A stretch of DNA of 64,000 bases from Desulfomicrobium apsheronum (lineage in GTDB: Bacteria > Desulfobacterota > Desulfovibrionia > Desulfovibrionales > Desulfomicrobiaceae), in assembly GCF_900114115.1 (NCBI RefSeq), contig NZ_FORX01000016.1:1-64000 (forward strand). Reading direction: 5' to 3'. Both the position numbers and the translations under genes were made by a program. Positions 28,395-37,425 of this stretch are shown piece after piece. Positions within the stretch are counted from its first letter, which is position 1; each line of letters begins with the position of its first letter. The notes beneath the pieces were generated by a model. That model had not been told where the DNA came from. It saw nothing but the letters and a program-made list of their open reading frames with translations, and searched no databases.

Positions 28395-29372
28395 ATGAGC
28401 AAGATCCTCAATCAGGACGAGGTCGATGCCCTGCTCCGGGGAATCTCGGGCGGGGAGATCGAGACCGAAGAAGAGGTAGCCGTTGACACGAAGGGCTTCG
28501 TGGCCTTTGATCTGGCCAATCAGGACCGGATCATTCGCGGCCGCATGCCCGTGCTTGAGATCATTAACGACCGCTTCTCACGACTCTGCACCAGCGCCTT
28601 GGCCAACACCATGCGCAAGCGGGTGGATGTGAACCCGATCTCCATCGACATGTCCAAGTTCGGGGATTTCATGCGCTCCCTGCCCGTGCCGACGAGCATC
28701 AACATCTTCAAGATCGATCCCCTGCGCGGCAATGCGCTTTTGGTGGTCGATACCCGGCTGGTGTTTTCCCTGGTGGAGAATTTTTTTGGCGGCGCAGGCA
28801 GTCAGCCCAAGATCGAGGGCCGCGATTTCACGCCCATCGAGCAGTCCATCATCGTAAAAGTGGTCAAGATCATCCTGGCCAATCTTGAAGACGCCTGGCG
28901 GCCGGTGCACGAGGTCAGCATCGAATTGCTGCGCTCTGAAATCAACCCGCAGTTCGCCACCATCGTCCCTCCAAGCGACGTGGTAGTGGTCATCTCTTTC
29001 GAGGTGGAACTGGAGAATGCCCTGGGGTCCATGGTTCTGGCGCTGCCGTATGCCACCATTGAACCCATCAGGTCGAAGCTGTACGCCGCCTTCCAGACCG
29101 AGCGCCTGGAAATCGACCATGCCTGGATTTCCCGTTTCCGGGATCGGCTCATGGAAACGCCCGTTGATCTGAACGTCACGTTCGGCACGACGCAGATCAC
29201 CGGCCGTCAGCTTCTCGACATGAAAGTCGGCGACATACTCATGCTGGACCAGGACGAGGACGACATGCTTTCGGGCCGGATCCACGGGATACTCAAATTT
29301 TTCGGACTTCCGGGTTTTGTCAAAGGAAACAAGGCGTTCAAGATCGTCAAAGAACAGGAACTCAATTACTAG
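28395..29372 (+). CDS. fliM: Flagellar motor switch protein FliM
   Basis: FliM of 325 residues forms most of the C-ring and binds CheY-P through its N-terminal segment, visible as ILNQDEVDALLRGI. The middle CheC-like domain and the C-terminal SpoA domain (PVDLNVTFGTTQITGRQLLD) follow. It precedes fliN by nine bases. Confidence 0.95.
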   Translation: MSKILNQDEVDALLRGISGGEIETEEEVAVDTKGFVAFDLANQDRIIRGRMPVLEIINDRFSRLCTSALANTMRKRVDVNPISIDMSKFGDFMRSLPVPTSINIFKIDPLRGNALLVVDTRLVFSLVENFFGGAGSQPKIEGRDFTPIEQSIIVKVVKIILANLEDAWRPVHEVSIELLRSEINPQFATIVPPSDVVVVISFEVELENALGSMVLALPYATIEPIRSKLYAAFQTERLEIDHAWISRFRDRLMETPVDLNVTFGTTQITGRQLLDMKVGDILMLDQDEDDMLSGRIHGILKFFGLPGFVKGNKAFKIVKEQELNY

Positions 29373-29381
29373 GGGAACGGT

Positions 29382-29948
29382 ATGGTCGAAGATCAGGACA
29401 AGCTGGCGGCGGAATGGGCCGCGGCCCTGGAACAGCAGGGTGAGGCGGAGGCTGAAGGCGGCGGGGCCGAGAAAGACCTGGCCGATGCCTGGAGTTCGGC
29501 GTTGCAGGAACAGGACTCCGGCGGCTCCGATCAGGCCCTGGCCGACGAATGGGCCAAGGCTCTGGCCGACGAGGAGGAGACCAAGATTCAGCATGAGAAG
29601 AAGCAGAGACAGCTCGCCGCCCAGAGCAAGGATTTCGATTACAAAGATTTGACGGCGGAAGCCAAGGCACCAAGGCCCGAAGGGCTGCGCAAGGACCTTG
29701 ACTTCATCCTCGACATTCCGCTTGAAGTCTCGGCCCAGCTCGGGAGCACCAAGCTGCTCATCAATGAACTGCTACAGCTCGGGCAGGGCTCGGTCATAGA
29801 ATTGAACAAGCTGGCCGGCGAACCTCTTGAGATCCTGGTCAACGGCAAGCTCGTGGCGCGCGGAGAGGCCGTGGTCATCAACGAAAAGTTCGGGGTGCGT
29901 CTGACCGACATCATCAGCCCCATCGAGAGGGTCAAGCAACTTGGATAA
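29382..29948 (+). CDS. fliN: Flagellar motor switch protein FliN with triplicated N-terminal motif
   Basis: FliN of 188 residues. The C-terminal SpoA domain (DIPLEVSAQLGSTKLLINEL and VVINEKFGVRLTDII) is normal. The N-terminus is long and carries three copies of a 12-residue motif: LAAEWAAALEQQ (8-19), LADAWSSALQEQ (33-44) and LADEWAKALADE (53-64), each separated by acidic or glycine-rich linkers. E. coli FliN has a single such segment (DLWADALNEQ) near its N-terminus. It overlaps fliO by eight bases. Confidence 0.94.
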   Translation: MVEDQDKLAAEWAAALEQQGEAEAEGGGAEKDLADAWSSALQEQDSGGSDQALADEWAKALADEEETKIQHEKKQRQLAAQSKDFDYKDLTAEAKAPRPEGLRKDLDFILDIPLEVSAQLGSTKLLINELLQLGQGSVIELNKLAGEPLEILVNGKLVARGEAVVINEKFGVRLTDIISPIERVKQLG

Positions 29949-30297
29949 CGCGACTTTGACAGGCGCCGGTGCGGGACTCGGACTTGCATCGGTCAAAATG
30001 GCGGCGGCGTTGCTGCTTATTTTGGGGCTTATTTTCCTCGGGCTCGCGCTTCTGAAACGCTTTGGGCTGGCGGCACGACTGCAAGGGCGCGGTTCCGGTG
30101 CTCTCAGGGTGGAGGAGAGAGTTGCCCTTGGTCCGCGCAAGCAGCTGGTGGTGGTCCGCTTCTTGAATAAGCTTCTGGTGTTGGGCGTCACCGACAACGG
30201 AATCAACTTGATAGCGGAGCACCAGGCAGACAATGAACCGATCCCGGATTTTCAGACCACACTGGACCAGGAAACTGGGGAGGATACTCCTTCCTAG
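29941..30297 (+). CDS. fliO: Flagellar export protein FliO (TTG start)
   Basis: A 118-residue FliO-like protein. One membrane helix (AAALLLILGLIFLGLALL) is followed by a small domain with RVEERVALGPRKQLVVVRF, typical of FliO, which helps FliP assemble. The start is TTG at 29941, inside the fliN stop region. The fliP start lies within its 3' end. Confidence 0.88.
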   Translation: MDNATLTGAGAGLGLASVKMAAALLLILGLIFLGLALLKRFGLAARLQGRGSGALRVEERVALGPRKQLVVVRFLNKLLVLGVTDNGINLIAEHQADNEPIPDFQTTLDQETGEDTPS

Positions 30298-31024
30298 CCT
30301 GATTTTCTGTTTTTTTCCTATTTTACTCCTGGCCGCCGATGGGCCCAATCTTCCTTCTCTTTCCTTGCAGCTTTCCAGCGGTCAGGCCGAGCCCCAGAAA
30401 GTGGCCGTGGCGCTGGAGATCATGGCCCTGCTCACGATGCTGTCCATGGCTCCGGCCTTCATGCTGACGGTCACGTCCTTCACCCGCATCATCATTGTCT
30501 TCCATTTTCTGCGTCAGGCCATGGGAACCCAGCAGATGCCACCCAATCAGGTGCTGGCCTCCCTGGCCATCTTCATGACCGTGGTCATCATGATGCCTAC
30601 GGGACGCACCATCAACGATACGGCCCTGCAACCCTACCTGAAAGAAGAGATCGGCTACGGGGAAGCCTTGCAGCGGGCTGAGACACCGCTGCGTACTTTT
30701 CTTTTCAAGCATACTCGGGAAAAGGATCTTTCGGTATTTTTCTCGATGACGGGTCTTGAGAGGCCGCAGAACAAAGATGAAGTGCCGACCATGGTCCTTG
30801 TTCCTGCCTACGTGATCAGCGAGCTCAAGACAGGATTTCAGATTGGATTTTTGATTTACATACCATTTCTCATTTTAGACATGGTTGTGGCCAGTATCCT
30901 TCTTTCCATGGGTATGATGATGCTTCCGCCGGTCATGGTTTCCTTGCCGTTCAAGATTCTTCTTTTTGTCATGGTGGATGGCTGGAATCTGATAATAGGC
31001 TCTCTTGTAAACAGTTTTATCTAG
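30233..31024 (+). CDS. fliP: Flagellar export gate protein FliP
   Basis: FliP of 263 residues, a core of the export gate. It has a cleavable-looking signal (LLPSLIFCFFPILLLAADG), then LTMLSMAPAFMLTVTSFTRI and the C-terminal helices with YVISELKTGFQIGFLIYIPF. The ATG at 30233 gives a 65-base overlap with fliO; a shorter start just before the hydrophobic signal is possible. Confidence 0.93.
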   Translation: MNRSRIFRPHWTRKLGRILLPSLIFCFFPILLLAADGPNLPSLSLQLSSGQAEPQKVAVALEIMALLTMLSMAPAFMLTVTSFTRIIIVFHFLRQAMGTQQMPPNQVLASLAIFMTVVIMMPTGRTINDTALQPYLKEEIGYGEALQRAETPLRTFLFKHTREKDLSVFFSMTGLERPQNKDEVPTMVLVPAYVISELKTGFQIGFLIYIPFLILDMVVASILLSMGMMMLPPVMVSLPFKILLFVMVDGWNLIIGSLVNSFI

Positions 31025-31044
31025 CCCCTGATCAGGAGTGGAGC

Positions 31045-31314
31045 ATGACCCCCGAATTTGTCATCGGTTTCGCACGGCAATCCATTGAATTGACCCTGGT
31101 CATCGCCTTGCCCATGCTTGGCGTGGGACTGGGAGTGGGTGTTTTCGTGAGCATACTTCAGGCCGCGACACAGATTCAGGAAATGACCCTGACGTTCGTG
31201 CCCAAGATCATCGCCGTTTTTTTGGCGCTGCTCATATCCTTCCCCTGGATCATGGACAAGATGATCACGTACACCCAGGAGATTTTCCTGAATTTTCCGC
31301 AATACATCAAATAG
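31045..31314 (+). CDS. fliQ: Flagellar export gate protein FliQ
   Basis: FliQ of 89 residues with two membrane helices, typical MTPEFVIGFARQSIELTLV start and AATQIQEMTLTFVPKI. It is the last flagellar gene here; fliR and flhB, which often follow, are not in the window and an opposite-strand gene ends nine bases later. Confidence 0.93.
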   Translation: MTPEFVIGFARQSIELTLVIALPMLGVGLGVGVFVSILQAATQIQEMTLTFVPKIIAVFLALLISFPWIMDKMITYTQEIFLNFPQYIK

Positions 31315-31323
31315 CTCGCCCCA

Positions 31324-32082
31324 TTACAGCCTCTGCCGCAACATTTCCGTCATGATCATGGCGCCGGCCTGGGCCACGTTCAGCGAATCGAATCCGCCCT
31401 GCATGGGAATGGACAGCTTTTCCGTGCAGCGCTTGCCCACATTGGGGCGCATGCCCTTGTCCTCGTTGCCAAGCACCAGCACCGCAGGGAAATGCAGGCG
31501 GGCCTGAAAGAGGTCCCGGCTTTCGGGCCCGGTGCCCGATCCATAGATCGCAAGTCCGGCCTCGGCGCACGCATCGAGTGCCCGGGCCAGATTGACCACC
31601 TGGCACAGAGGGAGGCTGTCGAGCGCCCCTGCAGCGGCTTTGGCGGCCGCCGGGCCGATGAAGGCCGTGCGGTCCTTGGGAAAGAGCATACCGGCCCCGC
31701 CAAGGGCCAGGAGGGTGCGGGCCAGCGTGCCCACGTTTCCCGGGTCCTGAACCTGATCCAGGGCCAGGATGAGCGGAAACGTGCTCCCGGCGGCCCGGGT
31801 GATGAGTTCGTCCAATTCGACGAGCTGCCGTCCGCGCAGGCGGGCCACCACCCCCTGGTGATTCCCGGGGTACATGCGGTCCAGATCCGGGCGCCGCACC
31901 TTGCGGAAGCGCACCCCGAGCTCGCGGCATTTGCCGATCACATCGCCAAGGCCCGGGGCGTCTTCAGACAGAAACACCGTGTCCAGTGCCTCGGGCCTTG
32001 AAGTCAGGAGTTCAAGAACCGGCTTGCGGCCCGGGGTGAGATGGGCATTGTTTTCGGATTTTTCGTGTGTTTGATGGTCCAT
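31324..32082 (-). CDS. rlmB: TrmH/SpoU-family RNA 2'-O-methyltransferase (RlmB-like)
   Basis: A 252-residue SPOUT methyltransferase. An N-terminal substrate-binding domain is followed by the knotted catalytic domain with motif 1 DQVQDPGNVGTLART, motif 2 LVLGNEDKGMRP and motif 3 IPMQGGFDSLNVAQAGA. The length and motifs are closest to RlmB, which methylates G2251 of 23S rRNA, but other targets are possible. The start MDHQTHEK at 32082 is chosen; upstream codons are not family-like. Convergent with fliQ, divergent from the transglycosylase. Confidence 0.86.
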   Translation of the reverse strand: MDHQTHEKSENNAHLTPGRKPVLELLTSRPEALDTVFLSEDAPGLGDVIGKCRELGVRFRKVRRPDLDRMYPGNHQGVVARLRGRQLVELDELITRAAGSTFPLILALDQVQDPGNVGTLARTLLALGGAGMLFPKDRTAFIGPAAAKAAAGALDSLPLCQVVNLARALDACAEAGLAIYGSGTGPESRDLFQARLHFPAVLVLGNEDKGMRPNVGKRCTEKLSIPMQGGFDSLNVAQAGAMIMTEMLRQRL

Positions 32083-32200
32083 GATGAGCCCCTGGTTCGG
32101 ATTTGCAATTTGATTTTTTTTTCTGTAGCAGGTCAAAATGCTCGATCTCGCTCGCCCGTTTTTTAAGGGCCAGTGGCCAACTTGTGACCAGGAGATTGTT

Positions 32201-33829
32201 TTGACATTTCATATACGTGGAGTTCTGCTCCTTATCATGCTGATCTTGGCAGGTTGTATGCCCGTCAAGAAAGCTCAGGGACCGTTCCCGGACGGCTCCG
32301 GCATGGCGAGTCAGAACGCCGAAAATATGCCGCCGCGGGATGCAGCGGTCAAGGAAGGCGCACCGGAGGCCTGTGGTCCGGTCGACGATGTTGACCCGCT
32401 TGATGTCCTGCCGGAGGGAGAAGAACTTCCCGACGCCGAATCCCTGTCCGCCGAGGAGCAGAAAATCCTCGATACGCAGATATCCTTTCATATCGGTCTG
32501 GATACCGAGGAAAACGAGGATGTCCAGCGCTATTTTCACTACTACACCCACGTTCAGCGGGGCACGATGACGGGTTGGCTCAAGCGGGCGCAGCTCTATC
32601 TGCCGCATATCCGGGAGCGCTTTCTGGCCGAGGGATTGCCCGAGGATCTTATTTATCTGCCTTTTGCCGAGAGCGGCTTCAATCCTTTTGCCCAGTCCCA
32701 CGCGGGAGCGTGCGGCGTGTGGCAATTCATGCCCCGGACCGCCATCAACTATGGGTTGACCGTGGACAAATGGGTGGACGAGCGCCGTGATCCCTACAAA
32801 TCCACCGAGGCCGCCATTGCCTACCTGAAGAAGCTGTACGGGGATTTCGGGGATTGGTCCTTGGCCCTGGCCGCCTACAATGCAGGCGAGGGCGCCATCG
32901 GCCGCGCCCTGAAAAAGACGGGCACCGAGGATTTCTTCAGCCTGTGCGAGGCCTCCGAGGATCTGAAGAAGGAAACCAAACTGTACGTTCCCAAGTTCCT
33001 GGCCCTGGTCAAGGTTGCCAGGAATCTGGAAAAATTGGGTTTTGAACCCCTGAATATGGATAAACGTTCCGCTGCGCCGGTCATGCTCAAAGTCAAACCG
33101 GAAACGGATCTTTTGGCGCTGTCCCAAAGCGTGGGCATGGACTGGAAGTCTTTTCGGGAGCTCAACCCCTCTTTTCGCAAGCAGGAAGCGCCTCCCGGAC
33201 GGTCCGTCAAAGTCGCGGTCCCTGGCCATCTCGTGGCCAAGGCCCAGGACTTTTTGAAGCGTCCCGTGACTCCACGGCAAACCCGCTATGCGTCCTACAG
33301 GGTGAAACCCGGGGACACCTGGTGGGGAATTTCCCAAAAGTACAATGTATCAGTGGCGGTCTTGCAGCAAGTCAACGATGTCAGCAGGACCAAGGCCCTC
33401 AAGGTGGGGCAGGCGTTGCGCATACCCGGCCAGGGTCCGGCGTCCGATTCAGTGGCTGATGCCAGAAAGTGGGCCTCCAAAAGAGCCAATTATCTGGTCC
33501 GCGAGGGCGACACGCTCTGGTCCATCGCCAAGCAGTTCAAGACCGATCCGGCTTCGCTGAGCCAGGCCAATGGCATCCAGCGATCCTCGGTGCTGCGCGT
33601 CGGCCAGAAGCTCTATGTGCCTGATGCCGGCAGCGCCGACGTCAAGGTCGCCAAGGCCAGTGCCGATGCCGTGCGCACAAAGCTGGTCAACTACAAGGTT
33701 CAGCCGGGGGATAGCCTGTGGGGTATTGCCAAGCGTTTCGGGGTGACTCCCTCCGACTTGCTGGCCTGGAACAATCTGGCGAAGAATGGTCATATCCGCC
33801 CGGGAGATCGGCTCAAGGTCTATCGCTGA
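32201..33829 (+). CDS. mltD: Lytic transglycosylase, MltD-like lipoprotein with LysM repeats (TTG start)
   Basis: A 542-residue predicted outer-membrane lipoprotein that cleaves peptidoglycan. The N-terminus MTFHIRGVLLLIMLILAGC contains a lipobox. The SLT domain has the catalytic glutamate in FAESGFNP and the following SHAGACGVWQFMP, with LAAYNAGEGAIGRA further on. Three clear C-terminal LysM repeats (VKPGDTWWGISQKY, VREGDTLWSIAKQF, VQPGDSLWGIAKRF) follow one degenerate unit. TTG at 32201 is chosen because GGAG precedes it and the signal peptide starts there; an ATG at 32138 would add a non-signal-like leader. Confidence 0.9.
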   Translation: MTFHIRGVLLLIMLILAGCMPVKKAQGPFPDGSGMASQNAENMPPRDAAVKEGAPEACGPVDDVDPLDVLPEGEELPDAESLSAEEQKILDTQISFHIGLDTEENEDVQRYFHYYTHVQRGTMTGWLKRAQLYLPHIRERFLAEGLPEDLIYLPFAESGFNPFAQSHAGACGVWQFMPRTAINYGLTVDKWVDERRDPYKSTEAAIAYLKKLYGDFGDWSLALAAYNAGEGAIGRALKKTGTEDFFSLCEASEDLKKETKLYVPKFLALVKVARNLEKLGFEPLNMDKRSAAPVMLKVKPETDLLALSQSVGMDWKSFRELNPSFRKQEAPPGRSVKVAVPGHLVAKAQDFLKRPVTPRQTRYASYRVKPGDTWWGISQKYNVSVAVLQQVNDVSRTKALKVGQALRIPGQGPASDSVADARKWASKRANYLVREGDTLWSIAKQFKTDPASLSQANGIQRSSVLRVGQKLYVPDAGSADVKVAKASADAVRTKLVNYKVQPGDSLWGIAKRFGVTPSDLLAWNNLAKNGHIRPGDRLKVYR

Positions 33830-33851
33830 TAACGCGCCCTTCATTCATTCA

Positions 33852-33880
33852 AGCGGCAGGCTCCCGGGCCTGCCGCTTTC
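33852..33880 (+). terminator. Probable bidirectional terminator after the mltD-like gene
   Basis: A perfect 10-bp stem AGCGGCAGGC/GCCTGCCGCT (33852-33861 with 33868-33877) is followed by TTCATTTT. It lies between two convergent genes. The reverse strand has a weaker T-run. Confidence 0.75.
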
Positions 33881-36140
33881 ATTTTGACGACATCGCGACC
33901 GGCAGGTCGATGATGAATCTGGTCCATTCTCCCTCGGCCGTCTGCACGGCCATCATGCCCGCGTGCTCCTCGGTGATGATGAAGTAGGAAACGGACAGCC
34001 CGAGCCCCGTGCCCTTGCCCACGGACTTCGTGGTGAAGAATGGTTCGAACACCCGTTTGCGCACGGATTCCGAAAGCCCTGGTCCGTTGTCTTCCAGCTC
34101 AATGCGCACCCATGGTGCATTTCTTTTCACCCGCAGCGTGAATTGCGGCCACTGTCCCTCCGGGTAGATCTTGTCGCCCATGGCCTCGGCCCCGTTGCGC
34201 AGCAGGTTCAGGAAGACTTGCTGCAGCTTGCTCGCCGAGCCCTGGATTTTGGGGAGATTGTCTTCGTATTCACGGACGATGCGGATTTTTTTGAAGTCGT
34301 AATTTTTCTTCAGATCGTAATCGGTGCGGGCAAGTTCCAGTGTCTTGCCGAGAAGTTCCACGATGTTTTCCGGGGCCAGCACCGGTTCGCTCTTGCGGCT
34401 GAAGCTGAGCATGTTGCTTACGATCTGCGCGGCTTGTGCCCCCGAACTGCGCACGGAGTTCAACATTTTCGGAATTCCCCGTTTTTCAAGATAGCTTTGC
34501 AGGGCCTCAAGGGTGAAGCCCGCTTCCTGCGCCGCCAGTTCGTTTTGCGGCAACGGCAGAAGGAGTCTGGTTTCCAGGACCTGGGCGTTGCCCATGATCG
34601 AAGCCAGGGGATTGTTGATTTCGTGGGCCATCCCGGCAGCCAGGCCGCCGACGGAGAGCATTTTCTCCGACTGAATCAGGATTTCCTCGATGCGGACCTT
34701 CTCGGTCACGTCGTCGATGCGGATGACCGCCCCTTCCACCCCGTTGGTGATCAGGGGGTAGATGGTCACGTCTTCGTACATGGTCTCGCCATGTTCCACC
34801 CTACTCAGTTTCCCCTCGAAAAAGGGCTTCTTGTTGGCGATGGACTGGCGGATCTTTTTCATTTCGGAGCCAAGCCAAGGCACCACCTGCCTCAGAGGCC
34901 GGCCTTGCGCCTGGGCTTCGCTCACGCCGGTCACCAGCGCTGCCTGCTGGTTCCATTGTGCGATGCGGCCGTCGGCATCGACGCCGATCAGCATGGACGG
35001 CATGGAGTTGATGATGTTGGCGAGCAGGGTGCGCAAGCGCTGGGTTTCCTTTGCGGCGCGGTTGCGTTCGGTTATGTCCACGAAGGATCCGATGATGCCT
35101 TGCGCGTTCTTGAATTCGTCGAAAAAAATCTGCTTGGCGAAGATGACTTCGCGCAGGTCGCCATTCTTGTCGCGGACTTTGGATTCGTACGTGCTTTTGC
35201 GAGTGTCCTGACGCAGGCTGTGGTCGTTATTGTCGTAGACATCGGCGAGGTCCGGCCATAACTCCCGGGCTGTCCTGCCGCGCAGAGCCTCGGAGGTAAT
35301 GCCCATGATGTCGGTGAAGGTCTGGTTGCAGCCCAGATAGCGCCGCTTGGAGTCCTTGTAGAAGATCGGGATGGGAATGGCGTCCAGCAGCACCTCGGTG
35401 AAGCGCAGGTTGCGAGTCAGGTCGGCGTGGGCGCTTTGCAGCTGCTCCTCGGTTATGCGCCGACGCTGGCCAGCCAGGATGAGCGCGACCTGATCGGCGA
35501 TGCGGCTGGCGAAAGTGACTTCGTCCGGCTGCCAGACGCGCGGCTCTCCGACATGCTCGAAGCAGATGACGGCGGTCAGTTCTCCGTCGATGAGCACCGG
35601 CACGTCGAGCATGGACGCAATTCCGTTGGCTTCGAGATATTTTGGGGAAAAATCGCGGGTGCGTGGGTCCTGCAGGGCGTCGGTCACGATGACGGGGCCT
35701 TTTTCGATGGCCTCGAAATAGGCGCCGAACCTGCCGCATTCCAGGCAGGTCCCGGATGTATGCTCACCCCCATGCGCATCGAACTTGTCCATGCTGCAGA
35801 GCCTGTCGGGCTCCATTATCCACAGGCTGGCCCGGGCCACGTCCATGGCGTGGGTCATCCGGGTCGTGATCATGGGGGCGGCTTCCTGCAGAAGGCCATG
35901 AAAAACGGTTGGATGCGTCGAGATTTCGGCGATGACGGCCTGCTGCCGTTCGATGCGCTTCAGGGTTTCGCGCAGCGTCTCTTCGGCCCGGTGCCTTTCG
36001 GCGATTTCCCCCTGCAACTCCCGGATCTTTTGCTGCAACATGGGGTAGTAGCTTTTGCGCCCTGAAGATTCGCTGAGACCCACGATCTTGTCGCGCAGGG
36101 ATGTGGCGCTGATCACGCTCTCCTCAGGTTGCTTCTTCAT
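33879..36140 (-). CDS. Hybrid-less sensor histidine kinase with GAF and two PAS domains
   Basis: A 753-residue soluble histidine kinase. In order: a coiled N-terminal region, a GAF domain (about 60-230, with cysteines in TCLECGRFG), two PAS domains (NQTFTDIMGIT and DADGRIAQWNQQAALVTG), a HisKA domain with the phosphorylated histidine in GGLAAGMAHEINNPLASI, and a HATPase domain with DNGPGL and GKGTGLGLSVSYFI. No membrane helix is visible. The start at ATG 36140 overlaps the alcohol dehydrogenase gene by 17 bases; a GTG at 36116 just after that gene's stop is a real alternative. No response regulator lies beside it. Confidence 0.88.
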   Translation of the reverse strand: MKKQPEESVISATSLRDKIVGLSESSGRKSYYPMLQQKIRELQGEIAERHRAEETLRETLKRIERQQAVIAEISTHPTVFHGLLQEAAPMITTRMTHAMDVARASLWIMEPDRLCSMDKFDAHGGEHTSGTCLECGRFGAYFEAIEKGPVIVTDALQDPRTRDFSPKYLEANGIASMLDVPVLIDGELTAVICFEHVGEPRVWQPDEVTFASRIADQVALILAGQRRRITEEQLQSAHADLTRNLRFTEVLLDAIPIPIFYKDSKRRYLGCNQTFTDIMGITSEALRGRTARELWPDLADVYDNNDHSLRQDTRKSTYESKVRDKNGDLREVIFAKQIFFDEFKNAQGIIGSFVDITERNRAAKETQRLRTLLANIINSMPSMLIGVDADGRIAQWNQQAALVTGVSEAQAQGRPLRQVVPWLGSEMKKIRQSIANKKPFFEGKLSRVEHGETMYEDVTIYPLITNGVEGAVIRIDDVTEKVRIEEILIQSEKMLSVGGLAAGMAHEINNPLASIMGNAQVLETRLLLPLPQNELAAQEAGFTLEALQSYLEKRGIPKMLNSVRSSGAQAAQIVSNMLSFSRKSEPVLAPENIVELLGKTLELARTDYDLKKNYDFKKIRIVREYEDNLPKIQGSASKLQQVFLNLLRNGAEAMGDKIYPEGQWPQFTLRVKRNAPWVRIELEDNGPGLSESVRKRVFEPFFTTKSVGKGTGLGLSVSYFIITEEHAGMMAVQTAEGEWTRFIIDLPVAMSSK

Positions 36141-37281
36141 AGATGACTTGAATGTCGCGCTTGTTGGCGGATTTGGGGTTGGTGACCAGACAAGGGTCAA
36201 GGATCGCCTTGTCCGAAAGCACCGGGATGTCGCTGGCGCGTATGCCCTTGGAGGCCAGCCTGTCCCTGATGCCAAGGGCGCTGCGCAGGCCTGTCATGGA
36301 TTCGATGAGCCACGCGCGCACTTCCGAGGTGCTCATGCCCCGGGAATCAAGGCCCATGTTTTCGGCGATGACCCGGAATCGTTCGGGCGCCGCCGAAAAA
36401 TTGTAGTCCACCACATGGGGCAGGAGCAGGGCGTTGCATTCGCCGTGGGGCAGGTCCTTGTAGCCGCCCAGGCTGTGGGCCAGGGCGTGCACCGCGCCAA
36501 GGCTTGCGTTGGAAAACGCCAGCCCTGCCTGCATGCTGCCGAGCATGGTCTTGGCCTTGAGTTCCATGTCCTCGGGATGCAGAAAGGATTCCAGCAGATT
36601 GCCGTGAACCAGGCGGATGGCTTCCAGGGCGTGCACGTCGGTCATGGGCGAATGCGCGCTGGACACAAAGGCCTCGATGGCGTGGGCCAGCGCGTCCATG
36701 CCCGTGCAGGCGATGAGGTACGGGCTCTTGGTCATCAGGGTCTGGGGATCGATGAGGGCCACATCGGGGATGATGGTCTTGCTGATGATGGCTATCTTGG
36801 TCTTGCGGTCCGTGTCGTTGATGATGGCGAACTGGGACACGTCGGCCGAAGTGCCCGCCGTGGTCGGGATGCAGATGAGCGGCGGCATGGGCACGATGAT
36901 CTTGTCCACGCCTTCGTAGTCGAGGATGTGTCCGCCGTTGGAGACGACGATCCCGATGCCCTTGGCGCAATCCATGGGACTGCCTCCGCCCACGGCCACG
37001 ATGCCGTCGCATTCGCCCGCTTCATAGGCCGCGACACCGGCCATGACTTCCGCGGTCTTGGGATTGGGGGTGATGTCCGAAAAAATGACGCCTTCGATGT
37101 CGAAGGCGGCCAGACTGTCCATGACACGTGTGGCCCATCCGGCAGCGAGCACGCCTGCGTCGGTGACGACAAGGGGTCTGGTGATGCCGAATTTGCCTGC
37201 GTACTGTCCGGCCAGATCCACCGCGCCCACCCCGAAAATCGTTTCCGGAGCGACAAATTTGCGCAGATCGGTGAAGTTCAT
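36124..37281 (-). CDS. Iron-containing alcohol dehydrogenase
   Basis: A 385-residue group III (iron-dependent) alcohol dehydrogenase. The NAD-binding GGGSPMDCAKGI and the metal-binding region with D, H, H, H (GMDALAHAIEAF, HALAHSLGG, LPHGECNALLLPHV) are complete. The substrate is not predictable; in sulfate reducers such enzymes oxidise ethanol or longer alcohols. It is followed directly by the histidine kinase gene, so the two are likely one transcript. Confidence 0.92.
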   Translation of the reverse strand: MNFTDLRKFVAPETIFGVGAVDLAGQYAGKFGITRPLVVTDAGVLAAGWATRVMDSLAAFDIEGVIFSDITPNPKTAEVMAGVAAYEAGECDGIVAVGGGSPMDCAKGIGIVVSNGGHILDYEGVDKIIVPMPPLICIPTTAGTSADVSQFAIINDTDRKTKIAIISKTIIPDVALIDPQTLMTKSPYLIACTGMDALAHAIEAFVSSAHSPMTDVHALEAIRLVHGNLLESFLHPEDMELKAKTMLGSMQAGLAFSNASLGAVHALAHSLGGYKDLPHGECNALLLPHVVDYNFSAAPERFRVIAENMGLDSRGMSTSEVRAWLIESMTGLRSALGIRDRLASKGIRASDIPVLSDKAILDPCLVTNPKSANKRDIQVIYEEAT

Positions 37282-37425
37282 GCTGTTCCCCCAGGAGCGT
37301 TTTGGATGAAATGCCCGATACTCATTTTTAGCACGCTACGGCTTGATGTGCCAGAATAAGTTGGCTTGCGCGTTTTTGCTCCGGGAGCAAAAGACGAAGG
37401 GCGGTGGGGCGGTAAGTCCTGCTGC

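Noticed and set aside
37371..37390. Palindrome TTTTGCTCC/GGAGCAAAA downstream of tag
   Set aside because: Loop space is too small for the full stem and no T-tract follows on the tag-coding strand, so it is not called a terminator.
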